Below, piece by piece: positions 49,914 to 62,150 of a stretch of DNA of 64,000 nt. The notes beneath the pieces were generated by a model. It made no database searches. It was given only the letters and a program-made list of their open reading frames with translations, and had not been told where the DNA came from. Location: the NCBI GenBank assembly GCA_008711295.1, contig VUYV01000157.1, positions 2,216,693-2,280,692 on the forward strand, read 5' to 3'. Source of the DNA: Anarhynchus alexandrinus. Its lineage: Eukaryota; Chordata; Aves; Charadriiformes; Charadriidae. Every line of letters begins with the position of its first letter. Positions within the stretch are counted from its first letter, which is position 1. The translations under genes and the position numbers were made by a program.

Positions 49914-52527
49914 TGAAATGAAACAACGAAAAGACTCCTTATTAATAGTTCTGTGGATGTCATGAGCTCATGGACAGGAAAGAAACCTTCTTCATGGATA
50001 ACAAAAAGAGGCAAGGCTCCTTTTGCTCCTCTTTGCAGCTTTAATCATGGGCAGAAGTATAGTAAATATTAAAACCTTAAAAATATGTTTTATGTTCTGT
50101 TTTATATATTTACTACTTCCATCATTGACACGCTGAAATTTTGTAAGGTACAAGGATGAAGTGGCAAACAGGACTCAGTGACATCATCGGAACATGTCCT
50201 GCTTCCACACAACAGCTTTGGAGTTACTGAGGGAAACTATCAATGAAACTGAATATTGTATAGTTAGTACAGGATGGCAAAACGCTTCCAGAGGGTAAGT
50301 TTAATCTCTGGGGACCAGCTGCCAGCCAATTCCAGCTCCTAGTCTTTGGTAAACCATCTCTGTCACTGATTGCTTTTGTTCATGAAACAGCTGTAATGGG
50401 GTGTCACAGGGAGGCAGTCAGCAGCAGAGAACACCGTCAAACTTCACACGTAGCTCTGTGTTCCAAGAAGCTCTCTCCTGGTGAACTCTTTGGAAGCCAG
50501 GTGAGCTCTTGCCTCTCAGTGAATTAAAGCTTTTAATGGATCAGTATGTAAATAGCAGTAGCTGTAAGTATCCCTGTCTAGAAGGACTGGTTGTTGGGTA
50601 GCAACAAGTTGCATTGCAATGAAAATCAGTGGAGCTCAGGAGCTAAGGCTGTGTCTGTAACAGTAAATTAATGAGGAACCTGATTGTCTGTACTGTGAAT
50701 TGTCGAAATGGTCCCTGGCATGTTTTTTTTTCTGGATCAACTAGCACTCTCCCAAATAATACCTGGGCATGTGTGTATGAGTAAGCAGAGGCAAGACACT
50801 ATTTCCAACAGTCAGTTTGCATCCAATCACTCAGATTTAGAAAGCAAGAATACTTAGTAACATGAATGTGTACCACTCTGCACCAGGAGGCCTCAAAGCT
50901 AGATAATACTTACAAACACTTTTAAGAGATTATATAGGTTTATTCTCAATGAAACAGACGGCTCTGTGACTTCTTTACCCTTCATAATTTCTGAACACAT
51001 CACAAAAATATCTCAAGAAGATGAATGGAGACTTCAGAAGCCCCACCAGAACCAGAACCCTCTGAAAACAACTGAAGGAGGCCGAAACAAAACTTCATTC
51101 CATACTTCCAAGCCATAACTGACAGTAAAAAGGAAAACAACCATAAAACAGCTTTCTTTCTGGTACTAGTTGGTGCTTTAGTGCTTGATAGTTAACCTTT
51201 AATAGTTTAATTTAGCTCATTCAGAAAATGTTAACTAACAAACCATATTATTTCAAACTTGAGCACTGTATGCCAGACAAAAAAGACTTGTATATTGGCT
51301 GTACCAGAGTTCTCTAACTTACTAAGTGCTTCTTTAGGTTTTGAATTAAATACTGAACTGTCAGAGCTTTACAGAGTGGTTTCAAAATGCCATTCATGTC
51401 TAGAATTTTGCAAAAGTTCCTGCAGATTTCTCACAGTCCAACATATGAGCTACTGATGCACTGTCTTGAAGTTAATATACTTCAGGAATGGGAAAGTAGG
51501 GAAAGAGATTTTGTTGAGCAAATAAAAAGTTCTTTGAACAATGAAGGCTTGGAACATCTGAAATTGTTCCCAAAATCGAGTTGAATGCACTAATGTAGTG
51601 TTTCAGATAATGAAAAACATGAGACGAAAATATTAACTGAAAACTCTGAATGCTTTTTTAATTTTCCTATACCTGAAGGTCAAAGGAGTGCTAACCCATG
51701 CAGACCCTTAGGTTTTTGATTGCCACACTCTTACGGGGCAATGACAACCTACGTCCAGTGAGATTTTTACAGGTATCATGCCCTGTTTTGATGAGCTCGG
51801 CCTACCATATATGACATATGTGAAGTGGGTTGTTTTAGCAGAGGGCACTACACACACTCAGCAGACTGACTTCCAGGGAGTTCTAAGGATATTAATCCAG
51901 CTTCCAGAAGAGCTCAAACTGTCAATCAAATATGCCTGAGTAGATACAGTCAACAAAAGTATTTCTCGTGATTTCCATTTCCTATTGCAAATTGCGGCAA
52001 AATTTTCGTGTCATATTCTGAGGATTGAATCACTCAACCCGTATATTGAAAGACATATATATTAGATATAAAAATAAATCTGCAATATAGCATACCACTG
52101 AGCTATTATCGCTAGTCAGTATAAAGGAAATTGACTGATGCTTTCAAGCACTGAGTCAGCGTACAGTTTAATAGGGCATTGTGCAATGTCTTTCTTCATT
52201 AGAAAAGAGGAGGGAAAACAAGTACAGCAAGCAAAAAATACGACTTTCATTTGCAACTGAGGCTCAAGTAATTATGTTTACAGCATGAATTTTAAAATTT
52301 TCTTGTTATTCAAAACTTTAGTCTACTTTTAATTAAGACCTGCCTGTTAGTTGAAAAAATATAGCGTATTTGCATAGAAATAACCATGGCAAGCTGAAAT
52401 CTTAATTTTAAGCCATTTTAATCACTTTCCCTGGACTGGTAATTACTTCTAGTTGATACATTTGAAGTGATTCCTTGCAGCAATTGAATATATTCACACC
52501 AATTGAAGTTTTCGCTGGTACTGAGAG

Positions 52528-52543
52528 ATCATATGCATATGAT
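52528..52543. repeat. 16-bp perfect palindrome
   Basis: ATCATATGCATATGAT is its own reverse complement. It contains an ATGCATAT octamer-like POU-factor core and two CATATG E-box-type sites. It is flanked by GAG on the left and ATCTC on the right, which extend the symmetry with a shift. Confidence 0.9.
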
Positions 52544-54500
52544 ATCTCTGGGAGTGGGCAAATCATATTTTTTATCACGGCCTAATAATTAACAGAAATT
52601 CTTAGTCTGTGTTGCTTGAGCCCCCCCAAAATAAGCTTATAATTACATGTAGCTCTAGGTGAAGTAAATATTTGATGTTATAGTGGCGGATTAGTTTTAG
52701 TGATATACAAGTCAGCTCACAATATATATGGCCTTAGCCTTAGCCTTTAATAGTACTATAGATATTAATAACACAGGCAAGGTCAATTCTATTGCATCTG
52801 CTGTTGTTGCTTCATGCTACAGGCAGATAACCTGGGAGACAGAGCCAGTAGAGCATCTAGCTAATGAACTCCCTCGAGACTGATGCTTTTCGTAGGCTGA
52901 AAAACAGGAGACTATTAGCAAACTCAGTGCTGGAAAAATAGTTAAGAATATATTTTACTGCTAGAATGTATTTAAAAGGTGGTAAAAATAATGCTCTTCA
53001 ATGCAAAGAATCTGTAACAGGTTCTAAATTAAACCGCTAACTCTTTTGCAAGTTGAATACGTGAAACAATAATTGGATTTATTAAGACTTCTTGTGAGTG
53101 TTGCTTTATGTTTGTTTCCTTTTCACATTTTCTCAGAAACACAGGAGGGCTCATTCTAAATTACAGAAAAAAATATTTTTAATTAGTGTGAAAGAACAAA
53201 AAAAATGGTTCAGGAAATCCGCTGCTTCCTAACTGACACTGATGTTTTAAGGTCATGTGGAATAACTGTCTTGCATGGCGTACCAGAGTTATTTAGAGAA
53301 GTTGGGTTTTTGGTTTTTTTTTTTAAAATAAATATATAGTTTAGTGAGCAAATTTCACTAATAGATGGAAAATCCAAAGAAAAAGTTAGCTAAGTGCATT
53401 GCACTCAGAAATATTAAATCAGCTGTTTTGGACTGCTCTGAACATTTCAGAGGATACTTGATGCAGGACTGATGGGATTTAGAGAATCAGAGGTACCCAA
53501 AGAACGTATCTGAGTCTGTAAACTTTGCAAGGTTAAATAAGTTGCAATGTTTGCATTCCACTGCAATTCCTGCTTTTTAGTTTAGTCCTTCAGCTAGCTG
53601 AGCATTTTGTAGGATTGCTTCACAGATTGTTATTTTACAACTTCACAAGAAGTTCATAGGACAGGCGTGAAAGAACCAAACATGAAGGAAGGAACTCGTA
53701 TTGACTCAAGTGCTTAATATGGAGGAGGCAAGAGGAGCAAAGGAAAGTATGCGAAAATGGAATATCTTACGTGCTTACAAACATCTTCAAATCTGCTGTT
53801 CTAGTTCTGAGGACAGGGCTGAAAGATATCAAATTTAATGATGAATGAAGTAAGGAATTGCTGAAATATTAGTGGAAGTATTTATGGGAACTTGAGAAAA
53901 AAACTTTCAAAAAATCTTTACTGCAGAAGAAGTAAGAGATGCTTGTGAACAATCAGCTTTATCCCCAGAGTGAGAATGCTGGCCTGGAGAAAATTCCCCA
54001 ACGGCATTTGCATTCTGCTCATCTTACTTTGCTTACATGGAAAAAACATTTAATTCTCAAGAAATTAAAATTAGTTTCTCCAAAAACTGGGAGGAATAAC
54101 TCAAAAAGTGTGTGCAGTTTCTGCCAGCCATAGGAGGCTGAAAACTTTGGTGGAGAAAAGGAGTTGAAGGTAATAGAGAAGGCAGAGGTTTAGGACTGAA
54201 GAAGAGGAGGTAGGCAGGAGTTCACGTTTCACAGTTCTAAAAAATCATTAATTTTGCACAGGAATAACATAGTCCTGGACAGGATTATCAACGAGGACAG
54301 TTGTTAATGACTATGTTGACAAAGGCATGAGAATAAGGAAGCTGATGAACGTTGTTGGCAATATTTCATTATCTACGTTCATAATTATGATTAAGTTTAG
54401 GTTTCTGTTAGCATATATGTCAGGACTCAACTCAGTTTTGCCCTGATGCAAAAAAGGCTGCTTTTTATTTTTTCCCTTTTTTTCTTTTTTTTTTTTCAGG

Positions 54501-54525
54501 TTTTTTGTTTGTTTGTTTGTTTGTT
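54501..54525 (+). repeat. (TTTG)n microsatellite with poly-T
   Basis: A T6 run leads into five TTTG/GTTT units, preceded by a 12-base T run at 54,485-54,496. Confidence 0.9.
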
Positions 54526-57419
54526 AAAGTCACAGATCAAAGGAATCTGAAGAAAAAAAAAACAAAGACAGATATTTTGGGGGAAGGAACAAAGATAGAG
54601 ACAGAAAAGCGCTCTCTGCTGTGCGTGGATAGCACGCAAGTTGTGATGGTGGATACAGAGACCATAGCAACCTTTCCCTCTAAATGGTTGGGCAAGGTGC
54701 AACCTGAAGTCCTGTACCTTGACTTATAACCTCCAGTGTGTTTAGGATAGATCAAACGGAGAAGCTCCATGGAAACGGCGGGGCCTGACCCTACACACTC
54801 CAAAGTTCCCCAAAGCTGCACCTGGGACAGAATTCACACTGGATCTTCTTACACTGGTTCATCTTGAGCATATAGACCAAAGGACTTTCTCTGATCTAGT
54901 CTCCTTACTGAAACAGTGCAGAGTCTCCTTCCTTACCCTCCAAATAACAGAATCAAACAAAAGACCATAATATAAGATTTATGCATATTTTCTAATTTTC
55001 TAAACATTTTAGTACATGATTACATAGACTTGCTCAATCCTGGAGTGCCTGACATTGAATGTTACCTTTGGGGACTGATCCTGCATGCTGTACAGCAGGA
55101 ACCACAACTATTGGGCTTCAGCATAAGTGCAACCTATAATAAATCCAGTTAAGAGTAATTAACACGATATCACCTGTATTCCTGTTTCAAGGCATTTATG
55201 AAAGGTGTAAAGAAAGGGCGAGATTAGGTAACAGGTCTGTGTGTCTTTGTGTTTAAAGTATGTGGAGACCCAGTATGAGCTGGAGGCATTTGGACACAAA
55301 CCTCTTCAAGTAGCTTCACTTATTCAGAAGGGTAAGACTCACTTGGGGTATGCAACCTCTTTCAGCAAATACAGAACTCAGTCCCGAGCATCAGTTGGAC
55401 CCCTGCATTCTTCTTTTTCTCTGTGCGGAATCAAGATATTTAAGAAATGGTATAGAATGCTTAGATTTGAATTGAAAGCCTGGCTTTATGTAGTTGCTTG
55501 AATAGGAATAGATAATAAAAGAAGTTAATTGCTGTGCAATACTTCTTCATCATAAATAGAATAGTGGTGGGGCAGTTACATTCTTCTGCACTTTCCACAA
55601 TGCTCTACATACTACTGTTCACACACTTTTTCATTACACATGAAATTATTTGAGGGAGAAGAAAGAAAACATATATATGGAGTAATAATGTTCTCACAAG
55701 TCAGACATAAAAAAGGAAAAGTTTTATTTGTAATAAAAATGATCCCTCATTTCAGTTTTTGATTGTTAGCAACTACAATATAACTAATGCCATAATTCCA
55801 CACAGCATTTTCACTTCAATTTGACTTTGGTTGAAAATTGAAGTGACTGTAAATTATCTTTAATCTTGTAAAAGTGGTATATATAAAATAATAGTAATGA
55901 AAATAATAAAGTTAAAAATATCTCCATAGATCTTCATTACATATAAATGAAATATGGATTTGAAGTGTTAAATGCAGTTCTTAAACAAGCCTGTCTTAAT
56001 TTTTAATTCTAGAGACTTACATGATATGGAAAAATGAGATAAAATGTGCATTTACTAGCAAGCAGCCTTCTTAATCATCATAGTAGTTACTTTTGGCCAG
56101 ACAAGTACTTATGAAGTATGGCATTGCTGTCGGCAAAACTATTTATCTGTATGACACTATATGTCACTTTTGAACTTCGACTTGACATCCATAAAATTAC
56201 ATTTTCATCAAACTGAAAGATCAAGCTTTCTGTGCTGACTCACTTGGGTCAACATTTTGCAAATGACTGGCTTTACCACTTGAACTATAAACCCTTTGTG
56301 AATAATTTTGTGCATTGATGTTTGATAGCCTAGGGCACAGATCATAATTTCTCAGCTAAAGAAGAGGTGTCAAAGCAAAATGAATTTCTTTTCTGCATAC
56401 CAGATTACTTATTCCAACGTGCTTTCTCATATGGTTGTTGTTAAATGTCTTACAAACTGTTACATTAGTTGAATTCCCGGACACTATAAACTACCTAATT
56501 CCTCTAAGACTTAGTTTTAGCACCTTTACAGTAGTTCAAAAGGTCAACTGTCCCAGTAGACTAAAAGATTTTAACTGATAACAGATATCTTTTTTTTTTC
56601 CTGGTGGGAAGCCTTTGGCTTGATTTCCAGGTAGTGTTTATAAACTCAGCAGAGATATGAATTTAAGATGAGGGTGCAAAATAGAAAAGCTGCTGTTTGT
56701 TTCAGTTGACTGGAGTGATTAGCGGTGTTTCATCTGTCTCCGTACCTGCAGCTTAGAGACGGATGAGATGTAACACACAGCTGGATAGCTGATCTCAGAA
56801 GAGTGATAGCCCATTGTGACCTACCTGCCTTGGTTGCATATCTGAAACGCTGGCTAGAAGTTTGCGCAACACATATTAAGAAGTTGTATTTTAGCAATTG
56901 CAGATTTTATCCTCTTTGGATGTCAAAAGATTTTCAGTAGACCAAAGTTTCACTGAAAAATGTCAGTTTTCCAGGCCTTCTGAAATGTCTCACTCAAAAC
57001 AAAATTGGTTACACAAGCTTTCCCACAGCCCAAGGCAGGATATCAGGCAACTGCCCAGAATTCCTTTTAAGTCCACACCGATTGGATGCTGGTAGAAGTT
57101 GCAGGATCCCTTGGGATCTAGTTTAGTCCAGAACATCTCCATCCCCCCAGGCAAACATGCCTTGTCGTTGTCTGCAGGTGCTCTGTGAAACCAATATTCT
57201 AAGACCACCTCCACGAACATCTTTTCAGAGAGCTTCAAGTGCTCTAGTCACCTGCTCCTGCAGGCAGTGTTTTATCCAAGAAACAGCAATAACTTCCAAT
57301 ATCTCATCTAGAGCTTTCTACCAAAGAACAGGTGTGGGTGCTATTCTAACCACTATCCTACTTTGCTGGAATGTCGCTGTGTATGATGTGGTTTCTGCAA
57401 AAGCGCGTCCTGTCTCCAT

Positions 57420-57952
57420 GTGTACCCCACAGTTCATCCATTCTCATGGTGCTGCTCTTTGTATTTGTAGTTAGAATGGTGTAGATAACACACCAATGTT
57501 TGGCAACTGCTGAGCAGTGCTCCCACAGCATCAAGGCTGCCCCTCCAACCCCCATCCCCAAAGGCCAGTAGCCTGGATGTGGGCAAGAAGTTGGGAGGGC
57601 CCACAGGCAGGACAGCTGACCCAAACTGACCGAAGGAATATTCCATACCACGTGATGTCATGCTTAGCAACAAAAGCTAAGCTGGGGGCATTTGTCTTCC
57701 AAAGCAACAGCTACACATACAGAGGCCTTCCTTCCCAGCAAGTGGCTGCACAGCACCTGCTAATGGGAAGTAGAGAATAAATCTTTTTGTTTTCCTTTGC
57801 TTCCATGCTTGGCCTTTGCTTTTCCTTACTAAACTACCCTTATCTTGACCCATGAGTTTTTCATCTGATTTTCTCTCCCTGTCCTGCTAAGGAGGGGAGT
57901 GAGAGAGTGGCTTGGTGGGCACCTAGTGGCCAGCCAAGGTCAAACCACCACA
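57420..57952 (+). mobile_element. ERVL-like solo LTR
   Basis: The segment resembles a very common avian endogenous-retrovirus LTR. Landmarks in order are GTAGATAACACACCAATGTT, GCTGAGCAGTGCT, CAAGAAGTTGGGAGGGCCCA, CAGCTGACCCAAACTGACCG, ATATTCCATACCACGTGATG, TCATGCTTAGCAACAAAAGC, a GAGAATAAATC polyadenylation-type signal at about 57,775, CTTATCTTGACCCATGAGTT, and a terminal CAAACCACCACA. The right end at 57,952 is well supported by the CA terminus; the left end is approximate because the first ~50 bases are eroded. No gag, pol or env homology lies on either side, so it is a solo LTR left by recombination. The family assignment is from memory. Confidence 0.8.
57776..57781 (+). terminator. polyadenylation signal of the LTR
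   Basis: AATAAA occurs in the position where the LTR R region should carry its polyadenylation signal, after the U3-type CRE-like ACGTGATGTCA at about 57,650-57,660. Confidence 0.45.
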
Positions 57953-58745
57953 GTTACATGTAAAATCACTTTACTGCATTCTTCAAGATCACTCCCAACG
58001 CATTAGAGAACATGCTATGTCTTCAGCACACGTTTTAGACAGTTTATGAAAGCATAAAACTCCCATTTCCCTTGTGTTTTTTACATGCCAATGCAATGAA
58101 AATGAACAATGAGCTGCCAGGTCCACCCCTAGACACTTTGGAATTCAATAAGCTTAGTTTCCACCTTATATAGGTGAATGAAGCAAAATAGCTGTCCATA
58201 GATGTAAAGCTAGAGACAAGTTGACTGAAAAGACAGCAACAAACCTCTTGAAAGTGAAGTAGAGCTGGCAATTTATTTGATTTATAAGTCTGGGCATGAT
58301 GAGCGGGGAGGAAAACTGATGAAATAGATCATGCACACAAATTTGTCTTCTGTGACTTAGTACTATGTCAGGACAGATGATTTGAAGACACTGTTACTCA
58401 GGACATGGGCTCTGGTTCCCTTTTTCCCTCTCCAGATACATGTTGCTGGATGTCAAATACTCCCAGAGGGCAAAACTCAAGCTCTGTAATCCAAGGGTTC
58501 AATCAGTGATGGACTTCTCCTGTGCATGAATGCAAAGCATGCTACAGCTGTTCGTAGAGCTCAAAATGGGGTCAAGCGCTCTTGCAGAATCTTTTTCCTG
58601 CCCAGTCATAAAGCAAATACAGATGCTCTCCTCCACAAGGGTGATTTATAAGCCTATCATTCTGATTAGTTGTATAGGATGCTTTCTTCATCACTGACAT
58701 TCCTGTATCTTTGTCCTTAAAAGGTACACACGTTTGCTAATGCAC
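57953..58745. other. non-genic DNA
   Basis: Between the LTR and the next CR1 fragment I see no gene and no named repeat. Confidence 0.5.
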
Positions 58746-58842
58746 TTGTATCGGCAAGAGTGTAGCCATCAGGTTGAGGAATGCGAGTCTTTTTGTCACT
58801 TGGCAGACTAAATTGGGAGTGCTTTGTGCAGTTTTGGGTACC
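58746..58842 (+). mobile_element. internal CR1 LINE fragment
   Basis: TATCGGCAAGAGTGTAGCCA, TCAGGTTGAGGAATG and then GAGTGCTTTGTGCAGTTTTG, GGTACC match the CR1 ORF2 region around the conserved CVQFW motif. Here the frame gives E-C-F-V-Q-F-W-V-P. The fragment is truncated at both ends, with no tail repeats, and is clearly old. It is a different part of CR1 from the other copies in this window, which all end at the 3' tail. Confidence 0.7.
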
Positions 58843-60472
58843 TGTGGGTTTATATTAAACATAATTATGTTGTAAACAATATTAATATTATAATTCTAAC
58901 CAGTAGGCACTTTGTTATTCCTTCTGAGTCTCTCTCACTCTCTTTCTCAGATAATACAGGATCCTTCTGTTTTGTCATGCAGAGGTTTAGCATATGCCAT
59001 TTGCATTCTTACAGCTTCCCCTTTTAATCATATTCAAAGTTGAGGATTGCATTTCTCATATCAGTGAAGCTTTCTGGAATCCCCCTTTTCATTTCTAGTA
59101 GTTATGTCAGGAACAGCAGAACCCATACCATGTTGTCACTTAAAGTTTTTTTTCCCCACTTACTAGGAAGTTCAGTTTTAACACTTAATTTGTTGCTTGG
59201 TCAGTTAAACATTTATAGATTCTTAGCAAACTCTCTGCTTTAATCTACAGTTGGAACCTCGATCATCATTTATTCACTGTAGTTTCTGCACTGATTTTCA
59301 CTTCCCTCTTCCTCCAGTTTGCTGCAGCTTCTTAAAAGATTGATCTTAAAGCCAACTACCTTTGCATGAAAGATCATGATGAAAGCACAAAGGCATTGTT
59401 GACTGCTGTGCCTGATTGAAGCTAATCTGTTGCCTAGGTTATGACATATATCATCTGTACATACTTTATATATGTAGTTTAGGTTATATGAGGATGAGAG
59501 TTCCACCTGCTATTACCAACAGCAGTCATCATCATTAAAATAATAGAGTCTATTCAGTCTGTCAGCAGCAGTCTTTAAATTACTTTGTTTTGCAAATAAA
59601 GTACACTCAGTCTCCTAATACATCATTTAAGTGTTCTGTAAACTAACAACGCTTTGATTTATTTATTTTAGCTACATCCTCAGAAGCAGTTTCACTTTTT
59701 CATTTCAAAAAATTTGTAATCACCAGTTGCTTTGGGAGCAAGTTATTCTGTCAGATGCCCCCACATCAGTTATTCCTTTCTTTAGGTACCTAACAAGAAC
59801 TATGAAATCACCAAACTAAGTGTGAGTTTTATCTCCTATTGGGTGTCATAAAATTGCAGGTTTTTGCTCACTAGTTACATTAATAACCGTTACATACTGT
59901 TGTAGGCTCCAATCATGGAAAATCCTGTCATTTACTGAGCTAGCAAAGATTTAGTTTTACTTGTAGTGCTCAGCCTGGAGCTTGTGGATTCATACATTTT
60001 CCCCAGTATTTCTAAATTAAAATCTCATCACAGTTGCTGCTTTCTTCCACTCCGTAGTAAATAAGTTATGAAGGAGTCATAATTGTCAGTGGGATTTGAG
60101 AAACTACAGAAACCTTCACAGTGGTAAGCTGAGGTGTGAATGTGGAGTGCACTTGCTATTGTGCTTTATGGAGCCACACAGCACCATTTCTTGTACCTAC
60201 TAATGAAAGTGGTTATTGCATTGTAAATTCACTCTCAAGCTCACTGTATCCTAACTTCCCTGCCTAGGTGATCTCTAAATATCCACATTTACTAACTGGT
60301 ACTGTTACATCATCCCTAGCTACATATTTGAGACCTTCACTGAAAGAACGAAAAATGTTACAATATGCAGAGGTGGCAAAATCATTTAGATTCAGGACAT
60401 GAAAAACGTCGGTGGACATTTCTGCAGTTTCATTACTCTGCAAACAAACTGGGATTTTGGCTGGTTTTGGGG

Positions 60473-60511
60473 TTTTTTTTTTGTTTGTTTGTTTGTTTGT
60501 TTGTTTTTTTG
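60473..60511 (+). repeat. poly-T and (TTTG)n microsatellite
   Basis: T10, five GTTT units and T7 in a row. This accounts for the Lys/Asn/Thr-rich and Phe/Val-rich frames that overlap it. Confidence 0.93.
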
Positions 60512-60559
60512 TTCTGCAAAGAGTGTTCCTGTCTTCCCATCAGTGTGAGTGACAAAAAA

Positions 60560-60870
60560 CCCTGCTCTGAACCTGCCAGAGGTTGCCTTGCCAGCGTCAC
60601 AGCCTCTGCTCAGGCCAGACGGACACCGTGAGGAGCCTGCATCCAGCTCGGGGTGACAGGGCAGGGAGCAGGAGGTAGGGACCCACACCTCAGGGATGTG
60701 TACGTGACTTGGGGGGTGCATTCGCACCACTTGCAGATCACTGGGAGCACTGGGGCACGCTCAGACCTGGAGCACACACCTCTCCCCCAGGAGTGGTGTG
60801 CAAAGGGGGGACACACGCTCCCAGGAGGGGATGTGCATGTAACCCACGCTGCTGGGAGGGGTAACTGTGA
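60560..60870. other. GC-rich patch
   Basis: About 300 bases are markedly richer in G and C than the surroundings and contain about ten CpG dinucleotides plus repeated GGGAG and CACAC words. It is too short and too poor in CpG to call a CpG-island promoter with confidence. An old minisatellite or repeat is equally possible. Confidence 0.5.
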
Positions 60871-61919
60871 CTATTCATTGGGTTTAGAACATTCTGGGAT
60901 GTATTATCGAAGGCTATTTAGAAATTCATAGAGGCATATTAACCTTTTAAAGCATCTAGTATTGTGGTCTACCTCTTGTATTGCAGTTCATCTGTTTATC
61001 TGCAAATATTGATCTTGCTTACATGGTTCACTGATTGCCGGTTAATTACAGGTTTTTAATAAATCAATAAACCACTTCAATTCTGATTTGGTTTCAGCTA
61101 TGTGAACTGAGCAGTTTTTGCTTGAGACAGCCATCTGGTGTTTGCGATTAGCAGGCCAGCTGCCTCCTGCTCCTTACTTACATCAAAGAAACAAATGGTT
61201 CCCAGCCGGGGCAGGAGCTGCGCTCTCCGATACAGCTTTCTGCTCAGTTCTCATTTAAACTACTCATTACAGTAAGAGTTTGTAAAACTGCTGACTCGTT
61301 AGTAATCACTGTGAATTCGTTGTTGCACTGGTACACCAAGAGGAGAAATGCGTTAAGCACAAGTGCAAGCTATGAAGCTGAATAAACATAATTTTGGGGT
61401 CATTACATGCTTTTACACAGAGGAAGACACTTTCAGGAAAGTAATGAGGTCAAATCAGGTCATGTCCTGATATCCTGTGTAATACATATATGTGTATTTA
61501 ACTTCGAGATACCATTTCTGTGTTAATTCAGACAGAGTTTTCTTTCCTTTACGGTGTACTTGGCTGTTGTCCAAAACCCAAGTTTTTTAATATATATAAT
61601 ATAGATGCATATAATTCTGGGCTGTATTATTGTCTGCTGAATGTCATGAATGATTGTGTTTTCTGGCGTATTGAAGGAAAGTAGTTAATAAGCATGGACC
61701 TTTGATAGGTCTTGGATATTTTCAACAGGGTGACTCCTCAGGTAGCCAGGCACATCTTTTCTCTCTGATCCTCTGTCCAGATCATCCTGACTTTAACAAA
61801 ATAAAATGATCCCATAGCCCCTTTTTCATTCTTTTGGGTAATGTCCCTCCTGAATGACAGTTGCAACTACATTAATATATTAACCAAGTTTCACCTGTCA
61901 TTTTCAGTATTCCCGTGCA

Positions 61920-62150
61920 GCACGAAATAAGCGGAGGCAAAGTAGTAGAGAGACAGGAGGGACTGGAGAGAGAATTAGAGAAGGGAAAGAAATAGGATCT
62001 GCACCTGGAATGGGAACCGAGCAGGCAGGAGGAAGGGGAGGCTGGAACAGGGCTTTTCTAGAGAGACAGGAACTGGGAACTGACAGTGGGGCAAAAATGA
62101 AACGAGAAGCACAAAGGGAAACGGGGAATGAGAGTCACTGGGTAGCTGAA
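61920..62150 (+). other. purine-rich strand-asymmetric patch
   Basis: The plus strand is dominated by A and G for ~230 bases (many GAGAGA, GGAAGG and AAGGGAAA words). This produces long charged or Leu/Ser/Pro-rich open frames on both strands (61,975-62,160 and 62,010-62,258) that should not be read as genes. Confidence 0.65.

Larger units (their letters stand above)
49833..57419. other. AT-rich non-genic DNA
   Basis: No gene is recognised. The open frame at 56,898-57,095 and others of similar size show nothing familiar. The stretch contains an exact 16-base palindrome at 52,528-52,543, a purine-rich interval at about 53,650-54,210 and a TTTG microsatellite at 54,501-54,525. The interval 51,960-52,760 is AT-rich with mixed-complexity sequence and could be a conserved non-coding element; this cannot be tested here. 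Confidence 0.5.
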
